Source of the DNA: Paenibacillus jilunlii | Lineage (GTDB): Bacteria > Bacillota > Bacilli > Paenibacillales > Paenibacillaceae | DNA length: 64,000 nucleotides | Direction: 5' to 3' | Assembly: GCF_900102965.1 (NCBI RefSeq) | Contig: NZ_FNGM01000021.1 | Span: 47,680 to 111,679, forward strand | Shown: positions 24,278 to 33,248 of the stretch, one piece after another | How the letters are laid out: the number at the start of each line of letters is the position of its first letter | How positions within the stretch are numbered: the first letter of the stretch is position 1 | Program-made: the position numbers and the translations under genes | The notes under the pieces: model-generated | What the model saw: the letters and a program-made list of their open reading frames with translations, nothing else | What the model was told of the DNA's origin: nothing | Database searches by the model: none

Positions 24278-26077
24278 ATGCAAGCGATAATGTATTACAT
24301 CCGGCAGCTTCAGCGCTTGTCCGGAGTCAAATTATATCTGAATCTGCTCGGTATGGTGATCAGCGGCCTGCTGGAGAGCTCTGCCGTGCTGCTGCTGGTG
24401 CCCATGCTGGGCATGGCTGGGATTCAGCTTGGCGGGAACGCAGCAGGCATCGATCTCCCTATGTTCGATTTCATATCGGAGCTGCCGCAGACCTCTGCGC
24501 TTGCGCTGGTGCTTGGCGCGTATGTGTTCATCGTGCTTTGCCAGAATCTGATTTCCCGTTTTGTCGCCATTCGGAACGTGGACATTCAGCAGAGCTACAG
24601 CCGGCAGCTGCGATATGAGGTGTACGGCGCATTGCTGCGGGCCGAGTGGTCTTTTTTTCTGAAAAAGCGTACTTCGGACCTCATCAATATAATGACGACT
24701 GAGCTCGCGAGGGTGCTTGCGGGAATCAGCAGCTTTTTGCAGTTCCTGACTTCGCTGCTGTTCACGCTGGTACAGATCGGCTTCGCGTTCTGGCTGTCTC
24801 CCCAAATGACTATTGCCGTCCTGATCTGCGCCGTTCTGTTGTCCGTATTCTCCCGGCGCTTCATCCGCAAGGCGAAGAGGCTGGGCAGCCGTAGTTCCGA
24901 GCTGGGCAAGCAGTATCTGGCCGGAATTACGGATCAATTGAACGGCATCAAGGATATCAAAAGCAACAATCTGGAGGGCTCCCGGCTGAGCTGGATGCAT
25001 GAATTCACAGATGAGGTCAAAAAAGAGCAGCTGGATTATACGCGGCTGCGCACGAATTCCCAACTGCTGTACAAAATGTCATCCACGCTGCTGATTGCGA
25101 TGTTCATCTTCGTGTCGTTCCGCTTCCTGCATGTGGAGGGACCTTATCTGCTCCTGGTGATTCTGGTGTTCGCCCGCCTGTGGCCAACCTTTTCCTCACT
25201 TCAGACCTTGCTGGAGCAGCTTGCTTCCGTGCTGCCTTCCTTCAAGATACTGCAGCAGCTGCAGGAGGAATGCCTGCAGGCTGCGGAGCATGGCGCACAC
25301 GGTGAATCCGGTGCTGCGGCTGCTCCAATGACATTGAAGCATAGTCTCGAAGCGCGTGATGTGAATTTCCGCTACAATCCGCAGGAGGAGAATTATTCAC
25401 TGCGCGGTGTGGACGTGGTGATCCCGGCGAACCGCATGACCGCCATTGTGGGACGTTCGGGTGCCGGAAAAAGCACTCTTGTGGACTTGCTCATGGGACT
25501 GATGCAACCGGAATCGGGTGAGATTCTGGCAGACGGGGAGCCGGTTACGGGGGAGAGGCTTTTGCCTTACCGGCGTTCCATCGGGTATGTAGCGCAGGAC
25601 CCTTTTCTGTACAACGCTACGATCCGTGACAATCTGACGATGATCAAGCCGGATGCGAGCGAGGCCGAGCTGTGGGAGGCGCTGGAGTTCGCCTCGTCGG
25701 CTGACTTCGTCCGCAAGCTGCCGCAAGGACTCGATACGCTGCTTGGCGACCGCGGCGTCCGTCTCTCCGGGGGAGAACGGCAGCGCCTTGTGCTGGCGCG
25801 GGCGATTATCCGCAAGCCGTCCATCCTGGTGCTGGACGAAGCGACAAGTGCGCTGGATACCGAGAACGAGAAGCGGATTCAGGAGGCGCTGGAGCGCCTG
25901 AAAGCAACAGTTACGGTCATCGTCATTGCGCACCGCCTGTCGACCATCCGGGGCGCTGACCAGATCCTGGTCATCGACCAGGGCCGGGTCATCCAGCAGG
26001 GAGTATATAGTGGCCTGGCCTCCGAAAAAGGCGGCATGTTCAGCCGCCTGCTCAGCAGCCAGGAAGAGGCGATGTAG
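24278..26077 (+). CDS. Lasso peptide ABC exporter (fused permease-ATPase)
   Basis: This 599-residue half-transporter has about six membrane spans in residues 1-310 and an ATPase domain with Walker A GRSGAGKST, signature LSGGERQRLVLARA and Walker B ILVLDEATSALD. It should function as a homodimer that exports the mature lasso peptide and so also protects the producer. An ATG at 24254 inside the B2 gene is possible, but GAGGTGGG at 24267-24274 fits the start at 24278. It is the last gene of the operon. A separate isopeptidase or immunity gene was not seen. Confidence 0.92.
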   Translation: MQAIMYYIRQLQRLSGVKLYLNLLGMVISGLLESSAVLLLVPMLGMAGIQLGGNAAGIDLPMFDFISELPQTSALALVLGAYVFIVLCQNLISRFVAIRNVDIQQSYSRQLRYEVYGALLRAEWSFFLKKRTSDLINIMTTELARVLAGISSFLQFLTSLLFTLVQIGFAFWLSPQMTIAVLICAVLLSVFSRRFIRKAKRLGSRSSELGKQYLAGITDQLNGIKDIKSNNLEGSRLSWMHEFTDEVKKEQLDYTRLRTNSQLLYKMSSTLLIAMFIFVSFRFLHVEGPYLLLVILVFARLWPTFSSLQTLLEQLASVLPSFKILQQLQEECLQAAEHGAHGESGAAAAPMTLKHSLEARDVNFRYNPQEENYSLRGVDVVIPANRMTAIVGRSGAGKSTLVDLLMGLMQPESGEILADGEPVTGERLLPYRRSIGYVAQDPFLYNATIRDNLTMIKPDASEAELWEALEFASSADFVRKLPQGLDTLLGDRGVRLSGGERQRLVLARAIIRKPSILVLDEATSALDTENEKRIQEALERLKATVTVIVIAHRLSTIRGADQILVIDQGRVIQQGVYSGLASEKGGMFSRLLSSQEEAM

Positions 26078-26359
26078 CCTATTGCGCTCCGGAGTTGGGT
26101 GAAGTTAGGTGGTGCTAGTTAGAAGTCTTGTGGGCGCTATGTAAGTTAGGTATAGTTCGAAGTGCTGTGAGTGCTAATTGAGCTAGGCATAGTGCGGGGT
26201 ATTGGAAGGGTAAGGTATGTTACCAATATTAGAAGGGCCGGCTTAGCTGGTCCTTGACTGCATTTTGTGCAATAGATTCCGCTACAAAGGAGCAGAAACT
26301 GCATTCTATTGCACTTTGTGCAATCAAATGAGGGCAAATGTCCTCAAAAAGGCAAAAGT
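26078..26359. other. Gene-free stretch with short TGCA-type imperfect palindromes
   Basis: This is the first part of a 1.1-kb gene-free region behind the exporter gene. From about 26255 it contains imperfect palindromes of the form TGCA-N(5-6)-TGCA, such as ACTGCATTTTGTGCAAT. Similar motifs recur to about 26895. No coding potential was recognised. Confidence 0.5.
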
Positions 26360-26401
26360 AAAGGATTCTGCTGCACGAAGTGCAGCAGAATCCTTTTTTG
26401 T
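26360..26401. terminator. Strong terminator with 17-bp perfect stem
   Basis: AAAGGATTCTGCTGCAC (26360-26376), loop GAA, and the exact complement (26380-26396) run into TTTTTTG. It can end transcription of the lasso operon about 280 bases after the exporter stop. Its loop end carries the same TGCAC/GTGCA motif as the neighbouring short palindromes. Confidence 0.85.
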
Positions 26402-26469
26402 GCGCAGAAAGCTGAAATCTGCTGCACATTCTGCAATAGATGCGGCAGGGGCGTCCGCCTGGCTGACTC

Positions 26470-26670
26470 CTCCCCAATCCGCAGGCCAACTGCGTCCTCC
26501 GCAATCGGTCCGCCTGGCGTCCTCCGCAATCGGCCCGCCTACCTGCGTCCTCCGCAATCCGCCCGCCTGCTGGGTCCTCCGCGATCTGCCCACTGGCTGC
26601 GTCCTCCGCAATCCGCCCGCTGGGTCCTCCGCGATCTGCCCACTGGCTGCGTCCTCCGCAATCCGTGCGA
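26470..26670. repeat. Degenerate 25-27-bp tandem repeats (GTCCTCCGCRATC)
   Basis: About seven copies of a unit containing GTCCTCCGCAATCNGCCC are spaced 25-27 bases apart, from about 26470 to 26670. Unit length varies because of small insertions. It is directly repeated without unique spacers, so it is not a CRISPR array. Confidence 0.85.
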
Positions 26671-26936
26671 TTGCCGATTTCTACACGCCAGTCGCCCGCC
26701 TTCCACTATAGTTGTATTTTCTACAGTTAGAATAAGCTGTATTGGCTTATTTCAAGATATAGTTGTAGTTTGTGCAATTAAAAGCGGTGAAATGAGGCCA
26801 GTTAGCCAGTATTAGCCTATATAAGTGTACAGAATGCAGTTACAGCCGCGTCGCCTCAATAAAGTGAAGTTTTAACTGTACAAAGTGCAGTTAACCGCTT
26901 ATCAAGGGCATCGGCCGATTCAGCGGTGCAAGCCCT

Positions 26937-27160
26937 GCCCACCCGGCCTCGAGGCCACTAAGGCCAGGCAGTCCGGCCACCCGGCCTCGAAGTACTAAGG
27001 CCAGGCAGTCCGGCCACCCGGCCTCGAAGTACTAAGGCCAGGCAGTCCGGCCACCTGGCCTCGAAGTACTAAGGCCAGGCAGTCCCACCCACCTGGTCTC
27101 GGAGCCACTAAGGCCAGGCAGTCCGGCCACCCGGCCTCAAGGCCACTAAGGCCAGTCGCC
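26937..27160. repeat. Six tandem 37-39-bp repeats
   Basis: A unit containing ACTAAGGCCAGGCAGTCCGG and then CCACCCGGCCTCGAAGT repeats at steps of 37, 37, 37, 39 and 38 bases. Copies are 85-100 percent alike by eye. It ends about 65 bases before the nucleotidyltransferase stop codon. Confidence 0.9.
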
Positions 27161-27224
27161 TGCCCTCCTGAGCGCTCGGAGCTGCTAAGCCCAGGCAGCT
27201 CCAGCCTTCAACCCCTGAAGCCTC

Positions 27225-28409
27225 CTATTTCTCCTGGCCGCTCACTTTGCGCCAGGTCCACAAAAAGGGGCGCAAAGGGAAATAAAGCACATGCAGCGGC
27301 TTCGGCAGCGGCAGTGTCTTGGCATCTACCGCATAAGGATAGAGGAAGCCGGCTACATATAAGAACTGATGCCAGCGCGTCAGAATTGCCGGCTGATAAT
27401 ATTTGTAATGCCGCTCGGCCTCAGGCTCCAGGGGAGGATTATGGAGATTGATCATGCGCGCCACATAGAAAAGCGCCAGCTGGGCAATCCGCCGGGCCTT
27501 AGGCCGCTTCGTGAAGCCCTCCAGGGCGGGCTCAACCGGTGCTGCCAGCAGATCGGCAGCCAGCAGCAGCGTCTGGCCGCCAACATCGGCGTAATTATAC
27601 TGCTGTATGAGTCGGACCAGTTTGCCGGGGTCGGGCTTTTGCAGCAGCAGCTGACGGATATCCAGCAGCCATCTTAGCCTCGACCAGCCGTGGCGTGCGC
27701 CATGGGCCGCCAGAAACAGAAACAAGTCTTCGCTGCCCAAATAATGAACATTCTGCCCGAAGTGGCTGCTGGTCCGCGCACATTTCCACAGCTCGTCGAA
27801 CTCCGGTTCCTTGGAAGGGCCGGGGCTTAGGCGCCAATGCACCTCCACCTTAATCCCTTTGTCCGGGTGATTGAACGTGGTGTGATGCTCCCGCCATTTC
27901 CAATCTCCCAGTATACTTTCGAAGTCTTCCTCCTTCACATAGCCAAGACGGACCAGCAGCGCTTCGGTTTCGGCCAGTTGTGCCATCGGCACCAGAAAGT
28001 CAAGGTCACGGGAGGTCCGCAGCGAAATATCGCCGTACAGCTCCTGGGCAAGCACCGGTCCTTTCAGGAACAGGGAACGTATTTGCAGCTTTGCAAGCTC
28101 TTCCCCGAGATAGCCCATTTCCCCGCTGAGCTGGAGCATCTGAACGGTGTTTTTGCGGTACTCCCATTTCAGGCGCTGGGTAACCGCGGACGGCACATGC
28201 TCTTCACGCATCCGGCTAAGCTTAGGATATATATAAGGAAATACACGATGATGCAGGGACAACCGTACCCATAGCTCCCAGTCGATATCCGTGAATATTT
28301 GCGGATTTCGTTCTGCCGTTTCATCGATGTCGTCAGTTTTGAGCACTTCAAGAAGAAGCCTCAGTTCCTTGGAAAAGCTTTTTTTATCCAGGGCATACCC
28401 GTCGGTCAT
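27225..28409 (-). CDS. Nucleotidyltransferase-family protein (NTP_transf_5 type)
   Basis: This 394-residue protein has the motif LFLKGPVLAQELYGDISLRTSRDLDFLVP, cited here only by its ends LKGPVLAQELYG and SRDLDFLV, which is the metal-binding DxD segment of this nucleotidyltransferase branch. Related genes are known from lasso peptide clusters, including paeninodin-type ones, where the protein may modify the peptide further or act in regulation; its reaction is not established. Here it lies on the opposite strand, 1.15 kb from the exporter. The start at 28409 (MTDGYALDKK) has AAGGAG seven bases upstream; the frame continues 42 codons further without a good site. Confidence 0.85.
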   Translation of the reverse strand: MTDGYALDKKSFSKELRLLLEVLKTDDIDETAERNPQIFTDIDWELWVRLSLHHRVFPYIYPKLSRMREEHVPSAVTQRLKWEYRKNTVQMLQLSGEMGYLGEELAKLQIRSLFLKGPVLAQELYGDISLRTSRDLDFLVPMAQLAETEALLVRLGYVKEEDFESILGDWKWREHHTTFNHPDKGIKVEVHWRLSPGPSKEPEFDELWKCARTSSHFGQNVHYLGSEDLFLFLAAHGARHGWSRLRWLLDIRQLLLQKPDPGKLVRLIQQYNYADVGGQTLLLAADLLAAPVEPALEGFTKRPKARRIAQLALFYVARMINLHNPPLEPEAERHYKYYQPAILTRWHQFLYVAGFLYPYAVDAKTLPLPKPLHVLYFPLRPFLWTWRKVSGQEK

Positions 28410-28605
28410 AGGAAATCTCCTTACTTGGATTTGTACAGCTTCCTTCAAAAAATTGTTCGGTTTAAAGAACGCACTGTGAGCGTACCATCGAAACCCGAAA
28501 TTTGTCAATTTCCCGGCTGATGCCAAATTTAACATTCTGAATCCCTGCGGAATTCCCCTAGAAAGTATATAACATTACAGATAGACTATTGACGCAGTCA
28601 GCGTG

Positions 28606-28633
28606 GTTGATAGACTAAGAAGAGTACTATAAT
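28606..28633 (+). promoter_or_regulatory. Sigma-A-type promoter of the SEC-C protein gene
   Basis: TTGATA at 28606-28611 and TATAAT at 28628-28633 are separated by 16 bases, 37 bases upstream of the start codon. Confidence 0.7.
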
Positions 28634-28670
28634 ACTGGAATTGGCAAATCTTTTCCCTGGAGGGATCAAG

Positions 28671-29543
28671 ATGCAACATCTGATAGAATCTATCAAATAC
28701 AACAAGGATCGCCGGTTTCCCCGCGAAGAGCTGGAGGAGATCATAAGCAGAAAAGATGAGGCCATTCCCCATTTGCTGGAGATCATGCGTGAACTTCAGG
28801 CACTTCCTCAGTTGGCGGAGGACCCGGCGCGCTTAGATTATATATACGCTGCTTATCTGCTTTCGCAGTTCCGTGTCACGGCATTATACCCTATTCTGGT
28901 TGAGCTGTTCTCGCTCCCGGAGGAATTATTAGACATGATCTTCGACGACATTCTGACGGATGCCGGAGGAAGAATGCTGGCATCCGTCTACGATGGCGAC
29001 CTTTCTTTGTTAAAGAGGCTGATCGAAAATGGAGAAGCCAGTGAATATGCCCGGGGGCAAGGGCTTCGGGCGCTTACTATCCTTGTATATGAGGGCCAAA
29101 TCTTAAGGGAGACGGCAATAGGCTATGTGAAAGAGCTGCTGACAAGTAAACGTGTGGATTCTGATTACTATTTTAATGCGGAAATTGTGTGCGCTGCAGT
29201 TGATTTGTATCCCGAAGAAGTATACGCAGATATTGAAAAGCTGTATGAAGATGAGGCACTTGACCCCTATGTCATCCTTCTGGATGAGGTGAAGGCCACC
29301 CTGCAAATGAGTCAAGCCGAAGCGATGCAGCGCAAAAGTGCCCAAGAGTCATATCAATACATTAATGATATCCATACCGAGATGGAAAACTGGGTGTGCT
29401 TCCAACCGGAAAGCTCAGGGAAAATAGAATTGCTAGGCGATCTGTTGAAACAAAAGTCAGTTAAGGTCGACCCAAAACCCGGACGCAACGACCCATGCCC
29501 TTGTGGAAGCGGCAAAAAGTATAAGAAATGCTGCGGAAAATAG
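28671..29543 (+). CDS. DUF1186-like protein with C-terminal SEC-C zinc motif
   Basis: This 290-residue protein has an all-helical N-terminal part (PHLLEIMRELQ, DYIYAAYLLSQF, LFSLPEELLDMIFDDIL), as in DUF1186 proteins. It ends in a SEC-C motif (PGRNDPCPCGSGKKYKKCCG). SEC-C segments bind zinc and are found on SecA and many stand-alone proteins of unknown role. TGGAGGG six bases before 28671 (MQHLIESIKY) decides the start. It appears to be a single gene. Confidence 0.85.
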   Translation: MQHLIESIKYNKDRRFPREELEEIISRKDEAIPHLLEIMRELQALPQLAEDPARLDYIYAAYLLSQFRVTALYPILVELFSLPEELLDMIFDDILTDAGGRMLASVYDGDLSLLKRLIENGEASEYARGQGLRALTILVYEGQILRETAIGYVKELLTSKRVDSDYYFNAEIVCAAVDLYPEEVYADIEKLYEDEALDPYVILLDEVKATLQMSQAEAMQRKSAQESYQYINDIHTEMENWVCFQPESSGKIELLGDLLKQKSVKVDPKPGRNDPCPCGSGKKYKKCCGK

Positions 29544-29734
29544 GAAGGTGACATACGACTGCCCCTACATTGCTTGAAGAGTGATAAAGCCACGCTGATC
29601 TCCCGCTTCGTGCCCGAGCCTTGATGAACAGCACGATTACAGAAATGACAGCAGCTGGAATCTTTTTTCCAGAATGACCCAATCTATGCTAAGATAGCTG
29701 CAAAATATCCAGAGATAGGAGTGTTCCTCCGCCC

Positions 29735-30985
29735 ATGCCTTCGAACTGGAAAAAGAACATTGTGCTCTTTCTGACCAGTCAGACCATTTCTTTATTTGGC
29801 TCTTCACTGGTTCAGTACGCGATCCTCTGGTATATCACCCTGAATACCCAGTCCGGCCTTATGATGACAATTTCGATTATTTGCGGGTTTGTGCCGACGT
29901 TTCTGCTGTCTCCGTTTGCCGGAGTATGGGCAGACCGGTACAGCCGCAAGCTGCTGATTGTCCTCTCCGACTCCTGCATCGCGGCTGCCACGCTGGTTCT
30001 GGCGCTGCTGTTCCTGATGGGCTATGACGAGATGTGGCTGCTGTTTGTGGTTTCTGCGGTGCGGGCCCTCGGAACCGCGGTGCAAACACCGGCTGTAGGT
30101 GCAATGCTGCCCCAGCTTGTGCCGGAGGAACACCTCACGAAGGTAAACGGAACCAATGGGAGTATTCAAGCCCTAATCATGCTGCTGTCCCCGATGCTGA
30201 GCGGCGCGCTTCTCACTGTGGCTTCCATTGAGGTGATCTTTTTCATCGACGTGATTACGGCGGCGCTGGCGGTGGCTGCGATGCTGCTCTTTGTGAAGGT
30301 GCCGCTGCATGCTAAGGCTGCCGCAGAACAGACCCTGAGCTACTTCAGCGATATGCGGCTGGGCTTCAGCTATATTAAGCAGCATAGCTATATCCGTACA
30401 TTTTTTATCTTCATGGCCTTTTTCCTTGTGTTGGCTGCCCCGGTTGCTTTTCTGACCCCGCTGCAGGTCACACGGACCTTTGGTGATGATATTTGGCGGC
30501 TTACGGCGATCGAAATTGCGTTTTCCATCGGGATGATGCTTGGCGGTCTGATCCTGGCCGGATGGCAGGGATTCCGCAACAGAGTGTATACGATGACGAT
30601 GGCTTCACTCGCGATGGGAGCATTCACGTTTGCGCTGGGCGTGATCCCCGGGTTCTGGATTTACCTGCTTTTCATGGGGCTGGTTGGTCTGGCGATGCCG
30701 TTCTTTAATACCCCGTCCACCGTGCTGCTGCAGGAAAAGGTGGAGCCGGATTATCTGGGCAGGGTATTCGGCGTGCTGGGGATGATCTCAAGCTCTATGA
30801 TGCCGCTCGGGATGCTGATCTTCGGACCGCTGGCCGATGTGGTGAAAATTGAATGGATGCTAATGCTCACGGGGCTGCTCATGTTTATTCAAGGCTTTTT
30901 CCTGCTGGGCAGCAAGGTGCTGGTGAAGGCGGGTGAACCTGTGCCGGCTGAAGCGGACGTGGAGCAAGGAAATGCAGGGAGGTAA
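29735..30985 (+). CDS. MFS transporter (EntS/DUF894-like exporter)
   Basis: This 416-residue membrane protein has about 12 hydrophobic segments. It carries the MFS loop motif GVWADRYSRKLL after the second span and AVGAMLPQLVPEEHLTKVNG, typical of the EntS-like (MFS_3) branch that exports siderophores or drugs. The substrate is unknown. The ribosome binding site (AGGAG) is rather far from the ATG. It is followed nine bases later by the APH-like gene, so the two may be co-transcribed. Confidence 0.9.
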   Translation: MPSNWKKNIVLFLTSQTISLFGSSLVQYAILWYITLNTQSGLMMTISIICGFVPTFLLSPFAGVWADRYSRKLLIVLSDSCIAAATLVLALLFLMGYDEMWLLFVVSAVRALGTAVQTPAVGAMLPQLVPEEHLTKVNGTNGSIQALIMLLSPMLSGALLTVASIEVIFFIDVITAALAVAAMLLFVKVPLHAKAAAEQTLSYFSDMRLGFSYIKQHSYIRTFFIFMAFFLVLAAPVAFLTPLQVTRTFGDDIWRLTAIEIAFSIGMMLGGLILAGWQGFRNRVYTMTMASLAMGAFTFALGVIPGFWIYLLFMGLVGLAMPFFNTPSTVLLQEKVEPDYLGRVFGVLGMISSSMMPLGMLIFGPLADVVKIEWMLMLTGLLMFIQGFFLLGSKVLVKAGEPVPAEADVEQGNAGR

Positions 30986-30994
30986 AACATCATT

Positions 30995-31918
30995 ATGGAT
31001 GCCGTAAGCGGAATACCGGGAGCAGAGTCGTGGACAACATTAGAGCCGGTACTGAAGGGCTGGTCGAGTGACCGGAAGTTCTACATTAAGGACCAGGCGG
31101 GGCGCAGGCTGCTGCTGAGACTCTCGCCAGGCCCTGCGCTTCACCGCAAACAGCAGGAATATGAAGCCGTTCAGCGGTTTAACGGGCTGGATTTTCCGAT
31201 GTCCCGGGCTGTCGATTTTGGATTGTGCGGTAAAGGAGAAGGCGGGGAGCAGTACGTTTATATGCTGCTTACTTGGGTGGATGGCGTCCCGCTGGAGGAG
31301 CGTCTATCTGGACTGCCGCCGGAGGAACAGTATCGCTTGGGCGTAGAGGCCGGAAGAATATTGAAGCAGATGCACATGATCCCGGTTGAAGAGGAACTCC
31401 CTCACTGGGAAGCAGACATGCAATCCAAAATCCTCTCAAGGATCAAGGAATACGAAGATTGTCCCTATCACCTGGAGGGTGATCAGCAAGTGATTGCCTT
31501 TGTCAGACAAAATATTGGCCTGATCCATAACGTAGAGAAGGTGTATCATCACGGCGACTTCCATGTCGGCAATTTGATCTACACCCCTGAAGGAAAGATA
31601 GGTGTGATCGATTTCAACCGCTGGGATATTGGAGATTATGCGGAGGAATTCTATAAGCTGCAGATCTTCGACAGAGAGCGGAGTATCCCGTTTGCAGCAG
31701 GCAAGCTGGAGGGCTATTTCGGCGGACCGCCGACGGAGGCCTTTTGGAAAAGACAGGCGCTCTATGTGGCGTATACCTCGCTGTATTCCATTAAGTGGTC
31801 GATACCCTATGGCGCAGCCGACATTCAGGACATGATGGACCGCTGCCGCCTCGCGCTTTCGGATTATGATCATTTCCGGAGATCTGTTCCCGGGTGGTAC
31901 CTCGTAGCCGGGGAGTAA
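30995..31918 (+). CDS. Aminoglycoside phosphotransferase (APH)-family kinase
   Basis: This 307-residue protein has the APH catalytic loop HHGDFHVGNL (Asp188) and the metal-binding IDFNRWDIGD. The N-terminal lobe has RKFYIKDQAGRRLLLRLS, where the lysine expected to hold ATP appears as KD or is displaced. Such proteins are often small-molecule kinases rather than true resistance enzymes, so antibiotic resistance should not be assumed. GGGAGG is 12 bases before the ATG. It probably forms an operon with the MFS gene. Confidence 0.85.
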   Translation: MDAVSGIPGAESWTTLEPVLKGWSSDRKFYIKDQAGRRLLLRLSPGPALHRKQQEYEAVQRFNGLDFPMSRAVDFGLCGKGEGGEQYVYMLLTWVDGVPLEERLSGLPPEEQYRLGVEAGRILKQMHMIPVEEELPHWEADMQSKILSRIKEYEDCPYHLEGDQQVIAFVRQNIGLIHNVEKVYHHGDFHVGNLIYTPEGKIGVIDFNRWDIGDYAEEFYKLQIFDRERSIPFAAGKLEGYFGGPPTEAFWKRQALYVAYTSLYSIKWSIPYGAADIQDMMDRCRLALSDYDHFRRSVPGWYLVAGE

Positions 31919-32051
31919 TATTTTGTCCAAAAGATTGAAATGATGGAGTCCATTACGGTAGAATTGCACTTATAAGCTGTGCCTTGGAATGTTCAAAATC
32001 CCAAGCCTGCTATACAACCAGCAGATTTAACCAAGAAGGGGACTGTAACGT

Positions 32052-32492
32052 TTGAATAATGAAGAATTGAACAACGGGCTGCCGGAGAATTATGAGGAAC
32101 TGAAGAAGGCTGCCGGACGCTCCGCCGATTGGAGAGCGCGTCTTGAGGCCGTGGAGGAGCTTGGCCGCTTCAACCATAAACAAATTATTGATATTCTGAA
32201 TCGCCTGATGGTCAGCGATCCTGTATATACCGTCCAAGAAGCTGCATACGAGAAGTTGAAGGCCTTCGGTGAAGAGGTTACAGTGCCGTCGAAGAACAAA
32301 GCCGAGCTCTTCAGAGGCATTTCCAAGATTGTGCTGCGCATCAAGAAGAGTCTTCCGCGGGACCATTCGTATGAAGAGTTCAAGGAGAAGCTGAAGAAGA
32401 TGCGGATTGACGTCTACGACGCTTACGAAGGTGAGAAAGGCGAGAATTTTGACGCCTGGCTGCAGAAGCTGTGGGCTTCGTCCACAAAATAG
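32052..32492 (+). CDS. Small HEAT-repeat protein
   Basis: This 146-residue acidic, helical protein has a clear HEAT-type pair (WRARLEAVEELGRF, then VYTVQEAAYEKLKAFG). It is probably a cytoplasmic binding scaffold with no catalytic motif. The start is a TTG at 32052 behind AGAAGGGGA. It is monocistronic, ending at a terminator. Confidence 0.75.
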   Translation: MNNEELNNGLPENYEELKKAAGRSADWRARLEAVEELGRFNHKQIIDILNRLMVSDPVYTVQEAAYEKLKAFGEEVTVPSKNKAELFRGISKIVLRIKKSLPRDHSYEEFKEKLKKMRIDVYDAYEGEKGENFDAWLQKLWASSTK

Positions 32493-32504
32493 GTCATGCA
32501 ATAG

Positions 32505-32546
32505 AGCGGAGAGACGGGGAAGATTCCCTATCGCTCCGCTTTTTTA
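32505..32546 (+). terminator. Terminator after the HEAT-repeat gene
   Basis: AGCGGA and TCCGCT close a stem that contains GGGGAAGATTCCC and is followed by TTTTTT. Confidence 0.8.
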
Positions 32547-32581
32547 AGCGTACCCAAATCCAAGCAAGCAAAGGAGATCAC

Positions 32582-33178
32582 ATGCATAAATCTTCAGCTA
32601 CTGAATCATTAACACGGTTATTTCAGGAATATCTTGAGCTGTCTGCCCGATTGCGCCCCGGCTATACCGCCAGCTTAGGGAGCGGACAAGGAGAGGCGCA
32701 GCTTGCAATCAGCGGCATCGTGCCGGATGTGCCTGAGCTTTTGCAGGCCATTTACAGCCAGGTTTCCGGTACAGGCAGCGATGAAGAGGATCCTAGTCTG
32801 ATCGAGTTCATTCCGGGCTACCGGCTGATTCATATTCAGGAGTATGCGCAGGAAATCAAGGTGCTGGAAAGCATCCTGAAGGAAAAGGGCTACAGCGGCG
32901 GCGGAACTGTACTGCCCGTTCTGACCAATTACGGAAGTGATTTCATCTGTTATTACCAAAGCGAGGACGGCACAGAGCAGATCTGCGACCTGCTGCATGA
33001 CTACGGCGACCTGGTCGTGATGTACGATTCCCCTGAGAAGTTCCTGGAGACTCTGTGTGAATTCTACAAGCAGGAAGTTTATTTTTTGGATGAGGAAGGT
33101 TATCTGGACTGCGATCTGGTGCTGGAAGGGGAAGTTGGGGCGGCACTGAATCCGTCGGCAAACTATTGGTCCGAATAA
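32582..33178 (+). CDS. SMI1/KNR4 (SUKH) family protein
   Basis: This 198-residue protein shows the SUKH pattern: IVPDVPELLQAIYSQV near the start, FIPGYRLIHIQEY, VLPVLTNYGSDFICYY, and a closing SPEKFLETLCEFY. SUKH proteins often act as immunity partners of polymorphic toxins, but many occur alone; no toxin gene was found beside this one. The ATG at 32582 has AAAGGAG at seven bases. The frame is open further upstream but starts inside the terminator region. Confidence 0.8.
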   Translation: MHKSSATESLTRLFQEYLELSARLRPGYTASLGSGQGEAQLAISGIVPDVPELLQAIYSQVSGTGSDEEDPSLIEFIPGYRLIHIQEYAQEIKVLESILKEKGYSGGGTVLPVLTNYGSDFICYYQSEDGTEQICDLLHDYGDLVVMYDSPEKFLETLCEFYKQEVYFLDEEGYLDCDLVLEGEVGAALNPSANYWSE

Positions 33179-33248
33179 TTTGTGAAGTACCGCAGTGTTT
33201 CTTCCTGTTTATCCAGTCTAACAGACAGTTTAAAGAGGAAGGTGAATT

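Noticed and set aside
26265..26815. Reading frames through the repeats behind the lasso exporter
   Set aside because: Low-complexity translations follow the repeat units in several frames on both strands and have no start signals.
26937..27160. CRISPR array
   Set aside because: The 37-39-bp units are adjacent direct repeats without unique spacers, and no cas gene is present.
30995..31918. True aminoglycoside resistance gene
   Set aside because: The APH fold is clear, but the protein is not close to known resistance enzymes and the N-lobe lysine region is atypical, so only a family call is made.
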